DNA of 64,000 nucleotides from Prochlorococcus sp. AG-436-C13. GTDB taxonomy: Bacteria; Cyanobacteriota; Cyanobacteriia; PCC-6307; Cyanobiaceae. Below the pieces are notes generated by a model. That model was not told the origin of the DNA, searched no databases, and saw only the letters and a list, made by a program, of their open reading frames with translations. Positions 1-10,765 of this stretch are shown piece by piece (the stretch's first letter is position 1; each line of letters begins with the position of its first letter). Where the stretch lies: NCBI GenBank assembly GCA_003212695.1, contig QCPC01000002.1, positions 62,001 to 126,000 on the forward strand, in the 5' to 3' direction. A program made the position numbers and the translations under genes.

Positions 1-445
1 AAGTCACATGAAGCCCATGGAAGCCTGTTAAGGCGTAAAAAGTGCTTGCATAGAGGTTGTCGGTTAGTCCAAATGGGAGGGTAAAATATTCGAACATTTG
101 ACTTATCAGGAATGCCACTCCAAGTCCTGCCGTAATAAGTAGCCAGTATTGACATTTCTTCGAGTTATTTTCTTCTAAATATTTGCCTGCCTTGTGAAAC
201 GTTGCACTACTAACTAACAATAAAATAGTATTTAAAGTTGGAAGGGGAAGTTCTAGTTCATAAATAGCGTCTGGAAGCAAAGGATTAACTGCTTTGAAAG
301 TTAGATACGCTGCAAAAAATCCAGCGAAAGTCATTCCATCTGCAATAAGAAAAGTTATAAGACCAAATAATCTATGATCCGCATGCTCCTCTTTGCTTGA
401 TATAACCTCATTCGACTTTTTATTTAGAGGGGAAACTGTTGTCAT
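1..445 (-). CDS. ctaE: Cytochrome c oxidase subunit III (3' end outside window)
   Basis: Subunit III of the aa3-type terminal oxidase in the membrane. Reading the minus strand from ATG at 445 gives a polar N-terminus with EEHADHRLFG, then hydrophobic helices (LITFLIADGMTFAGFFAAYL) and a later TGFHGLHV segment, all typical of COX3. It starts 5 bases after the ctaD stop, so it is the third gene of a ctaC-ctaD-ctaE operon. The reading frame runs off the left edge of the window, so the C-terminal part is not visible. Family identification is secure from motif and context. Confidence 0.93.
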   Translation of the reverse strand, partial: MTTVSPLNKKSNEVISSKEEHADHRLFGLITFLIADGMTFAGFFAAYLTFKAVNPLLPDAIYELELPLPTLNTILLLVSSATFHKAGKYLEENNSKKCQYWLLITAGLGVAFLISQMFEYFTLPFGLTDNLYASTFYALTGFHGLHVT

Positions 446-450
446 TACAA

Positions 451-2103
451 TTAATTCTCAAGGATGGAATCTGGAGAGTTCTTGGTTTCTTGCTTCTTTC
501 CATAACCATATGGCTCAGTAACAAGAGGAGCTTCCCCAATCCAGTTTTCAACTGGTGGTGGTGAGCTGGTTAACCATTCTGGTGTTAATGCTTTCCATGG
601 ATTATCTCCAGACTCTTTCCCTTTAAAAGTGCTATAGAAAATATTCCAAAGGAAAGGGAGAGTGCTTAGGGCCATTAGTAGGGCTCCAAAACTACTTATT
701 TGATTTACAAAAGTAAATTGAGGGTCATATTCTGCTACTCGTCTAGGCATTCCATTAAGACCTAACCAATGTTGTGGTGCAAAACATAGATTAAAGCCAA
801 TGAAGGTTATTGCGAAATGAATTCTGCCAATAGTTTCGTTAAGCATTTTGCCTGTGAACTTTGGATACCAGTGATAAATGGAAGAGAAAATCACAAAAAC
901 AGACCCCCCATAGACTATGTAATGGAAGTGTGCAACTACAAAGTAGGTATCATGAACGTGAACATCAAAAGGAACTTGTGCTAAAGCAACTCCAGTAATT
1001 CCACCTAATACAAAATTAACTATAAATCCACAAGAAAATAGAATAGCGCTATTTAAAGAAATACGACCTCCCCAAAGAGTAGCAACCCAGTTAAAAAACT
1101 TTATTCCTGTTGGCACTGCAATGAATGCCGTGGCAATTGTGAAAAATAATCTCATCCATGGTGGTGTGCCACTAGTAAACATATGGTGAGCCCAAACAAC
1201 AAGTCCTAAAATTACTATTGCCATTATTGAGTAGACCATCGTTGAGTAACCAAAAAGTGGCTTTCTACAATGAACAGGTAGAATTTCGCTTACTAGGCCA
1301 AATGCTGGTAGAACCATTATATAAACAGCTGGATGAGAATAAAACCAGAAAAGGTGCTGATAAACAATTACATTTCCACCAAGGCTCGGATTGAAAAAAC
1401 CCGTATGAGCAACAATATCGAAACTTAAAAGTATTAGTGTACCTGCCAAAACAGGAGTTGATAGGACTACTAATATGCTTGTTCCTAGCATTGCCCAGCA
1501 ATACATAGGCAACTGCATTAATTTTAGCCCTGGTCTGCGAAGCTTGAGAATAGTTGCTATGAAATTAATACCGCCAAATATAGAGCTTCCTCCTAATAAG
1601 AGAACACTTATTATCCAAACAATTTGACCTGCTGCTGGAGTTGTAATGCTTAGAGGCGGATAGGCTGTCCAGCCTGATTGAGCTGCACCATTTATAAAAT
1701 AACTCGAAATTAACATTAAGCCTGCTGGAGGAATTAGCCAGAATGCCACTGCATTTAGGCGCGGGAATGCCATATCACGAGCACCAACATAAAAAGGGAT
1801 CAGATAATTTCCAAAAGCCCCGTTTACGACTGGAACAATCCATAGGAAAATCATTATTGTTCCATGCAATGTTAGGACTTGGTTGTAGACGTCTCTTGCC
1901 ATGAAATCGGACATTGGACTTGTTAGTTCTATCCGTATAGCTCCAGCTAGTAATCCACCAATTAAGTAAAAAATAAAACCGCAAATCAAATATTGAAGGC
2001 CTATAACTTTATGGTCAAGACTAAAGCTGAAATAGCGTAACCAACCAGTTGGCTGAAGTTTTTTAATATTGTTTTCTGTTGAGGGAGGGATAGAGATGCT
2101 CAC
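451..2103 (-). CDS. ctaD: Cytochrome c oxidase subunit I, A2-type heme-copper oxidase
   Basis: Catalytic subunit carrying heme a and the heme a3-CuB centre; reduces O2 to water and pumps protons. About 550 residues with twelve predicted helices. Visible motifs are LTLHGTIMIF (heme a ligand, near residue 80), WFYSHPAVYIM (near 252-263) and VVAHFHYIVYGG near residue 390. The YSHP motif replaces the D-channel glutamate of A1 enzymes, which defines the A2 subfamily. I choose GTG at 2103, since it overlaps the ctaC TGA as GTGA (translational coupling); the open frame extends 13 codons further upstream but inside ctaC. The ctaE gene follows after 5 bases. Confidence 0.96.
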   Translation of the reverse strand: MSISIPPSTENNIKKLQPTGWLRYFSFSLDHKVIGLQYLICGFIFYLIGGLLAGAIRIELTSPMSDFMARDVYNQVLTLHGTIMIFLWIVPVVNGAFGNYLIPFYVGARDMAFPRLNAVAFWLIPPAGLMLISSYFINGAAQSGWTAYPPLSITTPAAGQIVWIISVLLLGGSSIFGGINFIATILKLRRPGLKLMQLPMYCWAMLGTSILVVLSTPVLAGTLILLSFDIVAHTGFFNPSLGGNVIVYQHLFWFYSHPAVYIMVLPAFGLVSEILPVHCRKPLFGYSTMVYSIMAIVILGLVVWAHHMFTSGTPPWMRLFFTIATAFIAVPTGIKFFNWVATLWGGRISLNSAILFSCGFIVNFVLGGITGVALAQVPFDVHVHDTYFVVAHFHYIVYGGSVFVIFSSIYHWYPKFTGKMLNETIGRIHFAITFIGFNLCFAPQHWLGLNGMPRRVAEYDPQFTFVNQISSFGALLMALSTLPFLWNIFYSTFKGKESGDNPWKALTPEWLTSSPPPVENWIGEAPLVTEPYGYGKKQETKNSPDSILEN

Positions 2104-2921
2104 AGTTCTACCTCGGTCTGTTTTGAATTTTTTTTGAACCAAGCATCATATTCTTCCGGCTCTTCTACTACAACAGTGGATCGCATCCCTCCATGATAAG
2201 GGCCACATAATTCAGCGCAAATTATTGGATATCTTCCAGTTCTAGTAGGTGTGAAATTCAATATAGTTGGTTGACCTGGTATTACATCTTGTTTAAGGCG
2301 AAACTCGGGGACCCAAAAGGCATGAATAACATCTTTTGATTCCATCCTCATGGTTATTGGTTGACCTACTGGAACATGTAGCTCTCCTGAAATGATTTCT
2401 CCTTTTGGATAATTAAATAGAAAAGCAAATTGCATCGCTGTTAGCTCAACATTAATAGGGAAGTCTCTTGATGTATTGCTTTCTTGTTTTGATGATCCAA
2501 TTCCACCCCAGACTTTCTCTTGAGAAGAAATTGAGTGATGACTGTGCATATCATTGCTAAGAATTTGCATACCTCCCATTCGGTCATATATGTCGTAGCT
2601 ATAAAGACCAACAAACAAAATTACGACTGCGGGCACAGCTGTCCAGAAAATCTCAAGGGGGAGATTATCCTCGATTGGCAAACCATCTCCTTCTTCTCCT
2701 GGCTTCCTTCTGAATTGAATAAGGCTATAAATGACTAGAGCTGTCATTCCAATAAACAATATTGTCCCAATAACAAAAAGCACATTAAATAATTCGTCGT
2801 ATATAGGCGCGTTAGTACTAGCCACAACTGGCAATAAGCTGAGATTATTGTTTGCCCAAATGCAACAAACAATTAGCGCGATACTAATTAAAATCGCATA
2901 TATAGCTGTTCTTGGCAGCAA
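2100..2921 (-). CDS. ctaC: Cytochrome c oxidase subunit II (CuA subunit)
   Basis: Accepts electrons from a soluble donor and passes them through CuA to subunit I. 273 residues: an N-terminal hydrophobic helix, two membrane helices (about 40-65 and 88-110), then a periplasmic/lumenal cupredoxin domain. The CuA site is visible as CAELCGPYHGGM near the C-terminus. A loop between the membrane part and the cupredoxin domain is rich in His and Ser (DMHSHHSISSQ). The aromatic patch usually seen as QYAW in cyanobacterial COX2 reads MQFAFLF here. The start is TTG at 2921, with AGGAG about 11 bases upstream. First gene of ctaCDE, divergent from ctaA. Confidence 0.95.
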   Translation of the reverse strand: MLPRTAIYAILISIALIVCCIWANNNLSLLPVVASTNAPIYDELFNVLFVIGTILFIGMTALVIYSLIQFRRKPGEEGDGLPIEDNLPLEIFWTAVPAVVILFVGLYSYDIYDRMGGMQILSNDMHSHHSISSQEKVWGGIGSSKQESNTSRDFPINVELTAMQFAFLFNYPKGEIISGELHVPVGQPITMRMESKDVIHAFWVPEFRLKQDVIPGQPTILNFTPTRTGRYPIICAELCGPYHGGMRSTVVVEEPEEYDAWFKKNSKQTEVEL

Positions 2922-3180
2922 TACGAACTAGGCTCCTGCGGTATCTTTATCCAAGCTAAACAGAATTCCTGCTTTGCGCATTATGTGATTTCTTTTCTAA
3001 GATTAATTGAATATATTTTCTTTTTTTAGGGTCTTTTTTGTCTTTTTGGGGTGTTAATTAAACTTTTTCTGTCAGGAATGGGAGACTTTATAGTGTTTTT
3101 AGTTGTACTCCTAAAAAATACTATGACTTTATCTTTTTGATGGCTAGCTTTTTCTATAAGCAATACTTTTCATACTTGCG

Positions 3181-4113
3181 TTGAGTTTGAACAGCTTGGA
3201 TCCACAACTTATAAGAAATTTTCTTGGGAAGCTATCAGCTCATATTGTTGTAGCTCTAGTTGCTCTAGTTGCCATTGGTGGAGCAACACGAGTTATGGAA
3301 GCAGGCCTTGCCTGTCCAGATTGGCCTTTGTGTTACGGATCATTTTTTCCGAAAGGACAAATGAATTTAAAAGTTTTTCTGGAGTGGTTTCATAGGTTAG
3401 ATGCTTTTTTTGTTGGTATAGCTATATCTCTGCAATTTATTCTTTCTTTGCTTTATAAATATTTTTTACCCCGTTGGTTGCCATTGTTTAATGGATTCAT
3501 CCTCTTGTTAATTGTTTTACAGGGAGGCCTTGGTGCTTTAACTGTTATTGATCTTTTACCTTCAATAGTAGTTGTCAGTCATATGCTTTTTGCTTTAACA
3601 CTTGTTGCCTTGATGAGTGGACTCACCCAAATATTGTTGTCTCCTAATGGAATAGAATCACCACTTTGGTGGAAGTTTTTAAGTAGGAGCTCTCTTGTAA
3701 TTGTGATTGCTCAGAGTTTGATTGGCAGCAGAATGGCAACTACTTGGGGGGCTCAAAGTTGTGTGAATAATGGAATTAATTGTAAGTTGCTTGAAATGCA
3801 TAGAATTTCTGCATTCCCTGTTTTAATAGCAGTCCTTATATTTGTTTTTACTTGTATTTTATTAGGCGGTTGGTTTCGTTCTCAATGGCCGTGGCTTCTA
3901 TTTCTGCTAACTCTATTGGGAATGCAAATTTTTCTTGGTATTTTTTCAGTCAATTTAGGTTTAAATGAACCTTTGGTAAGGGTTGCTCATCAGCTAATTG
4001 CATCTTTGTTGGTGGCATTTTTGTCAGCACTTAGTTGTCGCGGACCTAATAGAAAACCTGTAATTTATCGACAAAAGCTTCAAAATAATTCTTTGGAGGT
4101 TTGTCATGGTTAG
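3181..4113 (+). CDS. ctaA: Heme A synthase (COX15/CtaA family)
   Basis: Oxidises the C8 methyl of heme O to a formyl group, making heme A for the oxidase encoded next door. 310 residues with about eight membrane helices. Conserved His-containing segments are visible ([32 protein letters not shown]) plus the paired cysteines of LACPDWPLC near residue 45. Starts at TTG 3181; no ATG is available near the conserved N-terminus. Its end overlaps the ctaB start by 8 bases, so the two are coupled. Divergent from ctaC across a 259-base promoter region. Confidence 0.92.
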   Translation: MSLNSLDPQLIRNFLGKLSAHIVVALVALVAIGGATRVMEAGLACPDWPLCYGSFFPKGQMNLKVFLEWFHRLDAFFVGIAISLQFILSLLYKYFLPRWLPLFNGFILLLIVLQGGLGALTVIDLLPSIVVVSHMLFALTLVALMSGLTQILLSPNGIESPLWWKFLSRSSLVIVIAQSLIGSRMATTWGAQSCVNNGINCKLLEMHRISAFPVLIAVLIFVFTCILLGGWFRSQWPWLLFLLTLLGMQIFLGIFSVNLGLNEPLVRVAHQLIASLLVAFLSALSCRGPNRKPVIYRQKLQNNSLEVCHG

Positions 4114-5107
4114 TTCAACTTCTCAGGCACTTAATGGCTCTCTTGGTCGAGATCAAGTTGTGCCTTCAAGAGCAAAAGTAAAACTTCCAGCTTGGCTAGA
4201 GGTAGCAAAGCCTCGACTAATACCATTGTTATTGGCAACAACAATTGGAGGTATGGCCTTAAGTGAAGGTTGGCCTGTTCCTTCTCCAAGGCTGGCATGC
4301 ACTTTGGGAGGCGGTGCACTTGCTGCTGCAGCTGCTGGTGCTCTTAATTGCCTTTGGGAGCAAGATTTGGACGGCCGTATGAAGAGGACAAGCTCTAGGG
4401 CATTACCTTCTGGAAGATTATCTCCTTCAGCTGTTTTTGCAGGAGCAATTTCTTGTACTTTGGCGGCTTCGATTCTTCTTGTTAGTGGAGTTAATTGCTT
4501 GGCGGCTGGTCTCTCATTGTTGGGATTATGTAGTTATGTACTGCTTTACACGGCATTTTTGAAGCCTCGAACATCACAAAATATTGTAATAGGCGGAGTT
4601 GCCGGGGCTATCCCTCCATTAGTAGGTGCAGCTGCCGCAACCGGTCATATAGGACTTAGTGGTTGGTGGCTTTTTTCGCTTGTAATGGTTTGGACTCCTG
4701 CTCATTTTTGGGCTTTAGCAATCCTTCTTAAAGAAGATTATGAGTCTGTAGGAATACCAATGTTGCCAGTAGTTAAAGGATCTATTGTTACTGCTAAAGC
4801 TATTTTGCAATATGGTTGGGCAACTGCTTTATTGAGTTGGTTGGGTGTATTTGCTCTACCGGAGGGGGGACTTTTATATGGATTATTATTGATTCCTTTT
4901 AATTTTCGATTGATTCAGATGGTCAATAGATTAGCTGATGACCCAGAAGATCTCAAACGTGCAAAGGGGCTGTTTAGATGGTCTATTCTTTATATGTTTG
5001 GCATTTGTCTGTTACTTGTTATTAGCCGCTTAGAGTTGGCTAATCAATTTCATTCTCAGGCCATCTATCTTTTGTCTAATATGAAAAGTGTTTTGGCACT
5101 TGTTTAA
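4106..5107 (+). CDS. ctaB: Protoheme IX farnesyltransferase (heme O synthase)
   Basis: Transfers a farnesyl group to protoheme, giving heme O, the substrate of CtaA. 333 residues, UbiA superfamily, with about nine helices. The first aspartate-rich site is visible as [15 protein letters not shown] followed by SSRALPSG, the CtaB signature. A second polar loop contains [15 protein letters not shown] at 4106 lies inside the end of ctaA. An ABC exporter begins about 85 bases downstream on the same strand. Confidence 0.95.
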   Translation: MVSSTSQALNGSLGRDQVVPSRAKVKLPAWLEVAKPRLIPLLLATTIGGMALSEGWPVPSPRLACTLGGGALAAAAAGALNCLWEQDLDGRMKRTSSRALPSGRLSPSAVFAGAISCTLAASILLVSGVNCLAAGLSLLGLCSYVLLYTAFLKPRTSQNIVIGGVAGAIPPLVGAAAATGHIGLSGWWLFSLVMVWTPAHFWALAILLKEDYESVGIPMLPVVKGSIVTAKAILQYGWATALLSWLGVFALPEGGLLYGLLLIPFNFRLIQMVNRLADDPEDLKRAKGLFRWSILYMFGICLLLVISRLELANQFHSQAIYLLSNMKSVLALV

Positions 5108-5192
5108 AAAACTTTTTTCAAATCAGAAAAAAACACACTTTATTTGAATTTATTCTCTAGATTCTTATAAGTTGCTCAATGATATCTTTTTG

Positions 5193-6206
5193 ATGCCTTT
5201 GGTGGTACTTCAGAATCTAGTTAAGTCATATGGGCCTATAAAGGCTCTTAGTAATCTGAGTCTGGAAATTCCTCAAGGTTCTTTTTTTGGCCTTCTTGGT
5301 CCTAATGGATCTGGGAAGAGTACTACGCTTAGAATCCTTTGTACTTTGTTAGAACCTGATTCAGGTGAAGTTTTAGTAAATGGAGAAAATGCTTTAAAAA
5401 ACCCTAGGAATATAAGAAGTAAAATTGGTTATGTTGCTCAAGAAGTAGCAATAGATAAGATTCTTACTGGTAGGGAATTGCTGCAACTTCATGGTGATCT
5501 TTACCATTTGCGTAAAGAATATAGAGAACAGCGAATAAAAAATTTAATTGAAAATCTTGAGATGAATGATTGGATTGATCGAAGGTCTGGTTCTTATTCT
5601 GGAGGCATGAGAAGACGGCTTGATCTTGCAACTGGTTTAATGCATGAACCCGATTTATTGGTTCTGGATGAACCTACTGTTGGATTAGATATTGAAAGTC
5701 GTGCAACAATATGGTCTTTATTAAAAGAGTTGAACAAAGGAGGCAAAACGATTCTTCTAAGTAGTCATTATCTTGAGGAGGTTGATGAGCTTTCGGATCA
5801 GATGGCAATTATTGATGCAGGTCGAGTTATTGCACAGGGGACTCCTGATGAATTAAAAAAGAACTTAGGTTGTAATAGAGTAACTCTTAAAGTAAGAGAG
5901 TTTAGTAATGAAATTGAAGGGGAAAAAGTCAAAGAGTTAATCAAAAAGTTGGATGGTTTACATAATGTTGTTGTAAATAGAGCCCAGGGCTACTCTCTTA
6001 ATTTCTTTGTTGATACATCAGATACTTTGCCAATATTACGTAGTCAATTGAATGAACAAGGATTTGAGATATTTGCAATTTCAGAAAGTCGTCCAACTTT
6101 AGATGATGTGTACTTACAGTCCACTGGTAAAACTCTTATGGATGCCGAACTTGAAGTTGCTAACAAGAGAGATCTTAAAAAAGAAGCAAAACAGTCAATG
6201 AGATGA
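5193..6206 (+). CDS. ABC transporter ATP-binding protein, DrrA/CcmA type
   Basis: Cytoplasmic ATPase of an ABC-2 type exporter, about 337 residues. Walker A is LLGPNGSGKSTTL, the signature is SGGMRRRLD, Walker B is LLVLDEPTVGLD and the switch His is in LLSSHYLEEVDE. A C-terminal extension of about 100 residues follows, as in the daunorubicin-resistance (DrrA) subfamily. I prefer ATG 5193 (MPLVVLQN) over the in-frame TTG at 5172 because it matches the family N-terminus. Pairs with the permease that starts 35 bases downstream. Substrate unknown; the link to heme A genes is only positional. Confidence 0.9.
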   Translation: MPLVVLQNLVKSYGPIKALSNLSLEIPQGSFFGLLGPNGSGKSTTLRILCTLLEPDSGEVLVNGENALKNPRNIRSKIGYVAQEVAIDKILTGRELLQLHGDLYHLRKEYREQRIKNLIENLEMNDWIDRRSGSYSGGMRRRLDLATGLMHEPDLLVLDEPTVGLDIESRATIWSLLKELNKGGKTILLSSHYLEEVDELSDQMAIIDAGRVIAQGTPDELKKNLGCNRVTLKVREFSNEIEGEKVKELIKKLDGLHNVVVNRAQGYSLNFFVDTSDTLPILRSQLNEQGFEIFAISESRPTLDDVYLQSTGKTLMDAELEVANKRDLKKEAKQSMR

Positions 6207-6240
6207 GAATTTTGAAAAACTGTATTTATCTTTAAATTAT

Positions 6241-7104
6241 ATGAGCAAAACTTTTTCACCTTCTTCCTCTGGATTTTCTTTGGAAAACAACAAATTAGAG
6301 TTTTTGGAAATTCGTCAAGAGGTTTTCGCCTTAACTAGAAGGCTGTTTTTGCAGTTATATAGGAGACCTTCGACTTTGGTTGCTGGAATACTTCAGCCAT
6401 TAATTTGGCTTGTTTTGTTTGGAGCTCTTTTTGAAAATGCTCCTAGTAATCTTCTCCCTGGAGGTATTGTTTATGGAAAATTTTTAGGTGCAGGAATAAT
6501 TGTTTTTACAGCATTTAGTGGTGCTCTTAACGCAGGACTACCGGTTATGTTTGATCGTGAGTTTGGGTTCTTAAATCGTTTACTGGTTGCACCATTAAGG
6601 AGTAGAAGCTCTATTGTTATCGCTTCTGTAATTTATATAGCAACTCTTAGTATTTTACAAAGTTTTGTCATTATGGGAGCTGCGTTTTCCCTTGGTTATG
6701 GCTTCCCTAATTTTTATGGTGTTTTGTTAGTCCTGATAACGCTTTTAATATTAGTTTTTGGAGTTACAGCTTTAAGTCTTGGATTGGCGTTTGTTTTGCC
6801 AGGCCATATTGAGCTTATAGCAGTAATTTTTGTAGCCAATCTTCCTTTGTTGTTTGCTAGTACTGCTTTAGTTCCAATTTCTTTCATGCCTCCATGGTTG
6901 GGCTGGCTAGCTGCCCTAAATCCTCTTACCTTTGCTATAGAACCTATTCGAGCTGCTTATAGTGGCTCCCTAGACTTAGGAAGTGTTCTTATTCACGCTC
7001 CTTATGGAGAAGTGACAGGGTATGGATGTTTACTTATTTTGACGATCCTAACTGCTGGATTGTTCATTGCTATTCGTCCTCTCTTGAATCGCAAACTCAC
7101 TTAG
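6241..7104 (+). CDS. ABC-2 type exporter permease, DrrB family
   Basis: Membrane partner of the preceding ATPase. 287 residues with six predicted helices. The N-terminal part (QEVFALTRRLFLQLYRRPS) and the LQPLIWLVLFG helix are typical of ABC-2 permeases, as are the FDREFGFLNRLLVAPLRS loop and the WLAALNPLTFAIEPIRA motif. Family members move drugs, lipids or glycans; nothing here fixes the substrate. Same strand and close spacing as ctaA-ctaB-ATPase suggest one transcript. Confidence 0.88.
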   Translation: MSKTFSPSSSGFSLENNKLEFLEIRQEVFALTRRLFLQLYRRPSTLVAGILQPLIWLVLFGALFENAPSNLLPGGIVYGKFLGAGIIVFTAFSGALNAGLPVMFDREFGFLNRLLVAPLRSRSSIVIASVIYIATLSILQSFVIMGAAFSLGYGFPNFYGVLLVLITLLILVFGVTALSLGLAFVLPGHIELIAVIFVANLPLLFASTALVPISFMPPWLGWLAALNPLTFAIEPIRAAYSGSLDLGSVLIHAPYGEVTGYGCLLILTILTAGLFIAIRPLLNRKLT

Positions 7105-7107
7105 CTA

Positions 7108-7620
7108 ATGTTTGAACCAATGGCATCAGATTTTATTTCTTTGCGTAAAGAGCAACTTTGTATTCAGATCTCTGAGGCAAGAGAAGTTGGAGAACAAGGC
7201 CAACTCCTTTGGTTGAGATCTCAATGGGTCCATCGTTATGGACTGGATACGCTCCAAGAGACAGAAAAACAAGAGAAAGTTTTAACAGTTGTTAAAGATT
7301 TGCCTGAGGTTAGAATTTCTACTGAGAAGAATTTTGAAGACGTTGATTCTATCGCTTTTGAAGATTCTATAAATAATAAAGAAGATGAAGTTGTTTTATT
7401 AGAAGCAGAAACTTTGTCTACAGGTGATTTGCTTGCAATTAATGAGGCGCAATCTAAAGAGTCTTTAGAACAGACATCTGAAGCAATTGTAAATGAAGTA
7501 ATAGAACGCTCATCTACACAAAATAAGCCTGTTGTTTTGCTATCACCTCCAATACCATCTATAAACCATTTCAGGAGATGGTTGCCTTCATTAGATAATG
7601 AATTACCTAAAGCCTCATAA
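7108..7620 (+). CDS. Conserved cyanobacterial protein of unknown function
   Basis: 170 residues starting 3 bases after the permease stop, so probably co-transcribed. The N-terminal 50 residues look folded and conserved in style (SLRKEQLCIQISEAREVG, LLWLRSQWVHRYGLDTL). The middle is acidic and low in complexity (Glu, Asp, Ser, Asn), and the end reads PPIPSINHFRRWLPSL. No membrane segment or signal peptide. ATG at 7120 (MASDFIS) is an alternative start. I do not recognise a family with a known role. Confidence 0.7.
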   Translation: MFEPMASDFISLRKEQLCIQISEAREVGEQGQLLWLRSQWVHRYGLDTLQETEKQEKVLTVVKDLPEVRISTEKNFEDVDSIAFEDSINNKEDEVVLLEAETLSTGDLLAINEAQSKESLEQTSEAIVNEVIERSSTQNKPVVLLSPPIPSINHFRRWLPSLDNELPKAS

Positions 7621-7674
7621 ATAAGGTTCTAGGTAATATGTAATTTTATTTTTAGAAGAAGTTAGTTTTTTTAA

Positions 7675-9375
<1,701 letters not shown>

Positions 9376-9405
9376 TTAACACTCTTACGAAAAGTGAGAT
9401 GTTAA
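9376..9405. promoter_or_regulatory. Degenerate CIRCE-like inverted repeat upstream of groEL1
   Basis: The left arm TTAACACTC (9376-9384) resembles the CIRCE half-site for the heat-shock repressor HrcA. The right side reads GAG-A-TGTTAA (9396-9405), with one extra base relative to the perfect complement, so the arms pair only as TTAACA/TGTTAA plus an offset CTC/GAG. It lies 28 bases from the groEL1 start. Binding by HrcA is an inference; the imperfect arm may mean weakened control. Confidence 0.4.
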
Positions 9406-9484
9406 TAAGTGGGGAAATCCGAATCCTTTTAATTTTTAGATTCAAATAATGCTTAATTCCATATAGCGGTATAAGGTTTCAAGT

Positions 9485-9658
9485 ATGAATGATTCTGGGA
9501 CGCTGTTTTTTATATTGATGGCTGGGCTTGCTGGGACAATGACTTTGATTTATTTTCCTTTAAGACTTTTCTTAACTGCGACTTCTAGAAGTAGAAGATT
9601 AAAGCTATTGCAACGTATCCGTAAGTTGCGAGATGAACTTGGTCAACCTATTGAATAA
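9485..9658 (+). CDS. Small single-helix membrane protein
   Basis: 57 residues, ATG 9485 to TAA 9658. One hydrophobic helix (about residues 7-31: FFILMAGLAGTMTLIYFPLR) is followed by a basic, probably cytoplasmic tail (RSRRLKLLQRIRKLRDELG). The helix-then-basic-amphipathic layout is coherent, and the frame sits alone between two minus-strand genes. I do not recognise the family. Function unknown. Confidence 0.65.
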   Translation: MNDSGTLFFILMAGLAGTMTLIYFPLRLFLTATSRSRRLKLLQRIRKLRDELGQPIE

Positions 9659-9781
9659 ATTTAAATGAAGTTATAGTAATCTTGAGAAAATAATTCTTCA
9701 GATTCGATTTGCTCAGTGATTTCGTTGAATTTAGAAGAAATTTATATTTAAGAAAGATCAAAGACCAAACTGATTAATTTT

Positions 9782-10237
9782 TTATTTGCTGCCATGCATA
9801 GCACAGGGCATCCAAAAATTTCCCATGCGATGAACCCCTCTACAACCAATCTTTTTAGCTTGTTTTTCTGCTTCTATTCTTGTGGAATAAACAATATCGT
9901 TTTTGAAATCACCATGACTTGAATGTTTTTCAGATTGATGGACCGAACCATGGTGGGCATGGCTTCTTCCGCCAGGAGTCCACTCCCAAATCCCCATAGT
10001 GGTTAAGCCTGCTGATATAACCCCCATGCCAACTACTGAGGCATTGATAACACCCATAGCTACCACACCTAAAGAAATAACCCCCATTGGAACTACCCCA
10101 ATTGTTATAACCCCCATGGGAACAATCCCTATAGAAACAAAACCTAACGGTGCAATTCCAATAGCAATTTTTTTAGGTTTGCTTCCACAATGTTGGTTTT
10201 CTTCTATTTGTTCTTTTTCTGAGTTTTGATTTGACAT
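9782..10237 (-). CDS. Glycine-spaced hydrophobic repeat protein with C-terminal DUF3721
   Basis: 151 residues. Residues about 24-83 form six decapeptides (twelve five-residue half-units) of the pattern I-S-I-G-V-V-P-M-G-V with Gly every fifth residue, suggesting a solenoid or membrane-embedded stack. A His-rich linker follows (HAHHGSVHQSEKHSSHG). The C-terminal about 40 residues match DUF3721 (EAEKQAKKIGC, then GVHRMGNFWMPCAMH), with Cys, His and Met that could bind metal. The next gene upstream, 16 bases away, encodes a stand-alone DUF3721. The fusion looks unusual; function unknown. Confidence 0.8.
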   Translation of the reverse strand: MSNQNSEKEQIEENQHCGSKPKKIAIGIAPLGFVSIGIVPMGVITIGVVPMGVISLGVVAMGVINASVVGMGVISAGLTTMGIWEWTPGGRSHAHHGSVHQSEKHSSHGDFKNDIVYSTRIEAEKQAKKIGCRGVHRMGNFWMPCAMHGSK

Positions 10238-10253
10238 GGATATTTGGCTTTAT

Positions 10254-10478
10254 TTAGTGGTTGTGATGGTTGGAACATGGCATCCATTTCTTGTCCATCT
10301 TGTGTGCACCTGAACAGCCATATTCTTTTGCAGCTTTTTCTGCAGCTGCTTTTGTATTAAAAAGTGCTTTCTTTGAGCCAGCACTTGCATGTTCTTGAAC
10401 TAATGAAAAAGTTAAAGAAATAAAAACAAAAGTCAGTAAACTCTTTACTTTTAATAGTTTGAGAAGGTTGTGATTCAA
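10254..10478 (-). CDS. Small exported DUF3721 protein, candidate metal binder
   Basis: 74 residues. An N-terminal basic-hydrophobic signal (KVKSLLTFVFISLTFSLV, cleavage probably near EHASAG) is followed by one DUF3721 domain: TKAAAEKAAKEYGC, GAHKMDKKWMPC and a terminal HHNH. The conserved pattern C-x-G-x-H-[KR]-M-x3-W-M-P-C-x2-H is shared with the downstream gene. The start is TTG at 10478. Probably periplasmic or lumenal. Metal binding is suggested by residues only. Confidence 0.78.
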   Translation of the reverse strand: MNHNLLKLLKVKSLLTFVFISLTFSLVQEHASAGSKKALFNTKAAAEKAAKEYGCSGAHKMDKKWMPCSNHHNH

Positions 10479-10765
10479 ATTAATTTAACTGCTACCATAA
10501 ATACTAGGCAAGATTTTTTTTAAAGCATAGTTTTATTAGGTTACAAAATTATTTTTAAATAGAATTAAGTAAAGGATTAAATCGAATATTAAATAACTAG
10601 ATTTAACTATTTTCAATATGTTCAATAGCTAACTAAAATCATCAATATTATTATTTTGACTATGCATTCTTTGAAATATAAGAAGGACCTTCTTTCATAC
10701 TAATTGGGATAATATTAATCCGAAATAGATATTTTCAGGTGCTTTTGCTCAGTTTTCTAAGGTTC

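Noticed and set aside
1265-1984. Minus-strand frames inside ctaD
   Set aside because: They lie in another frame of a fully supported gene and show no family likeness.
10479-10765. Small gene in the gap before fabG's 3' end
   Set aside because: All frames contain early stops; only a 13-codon frame exists.
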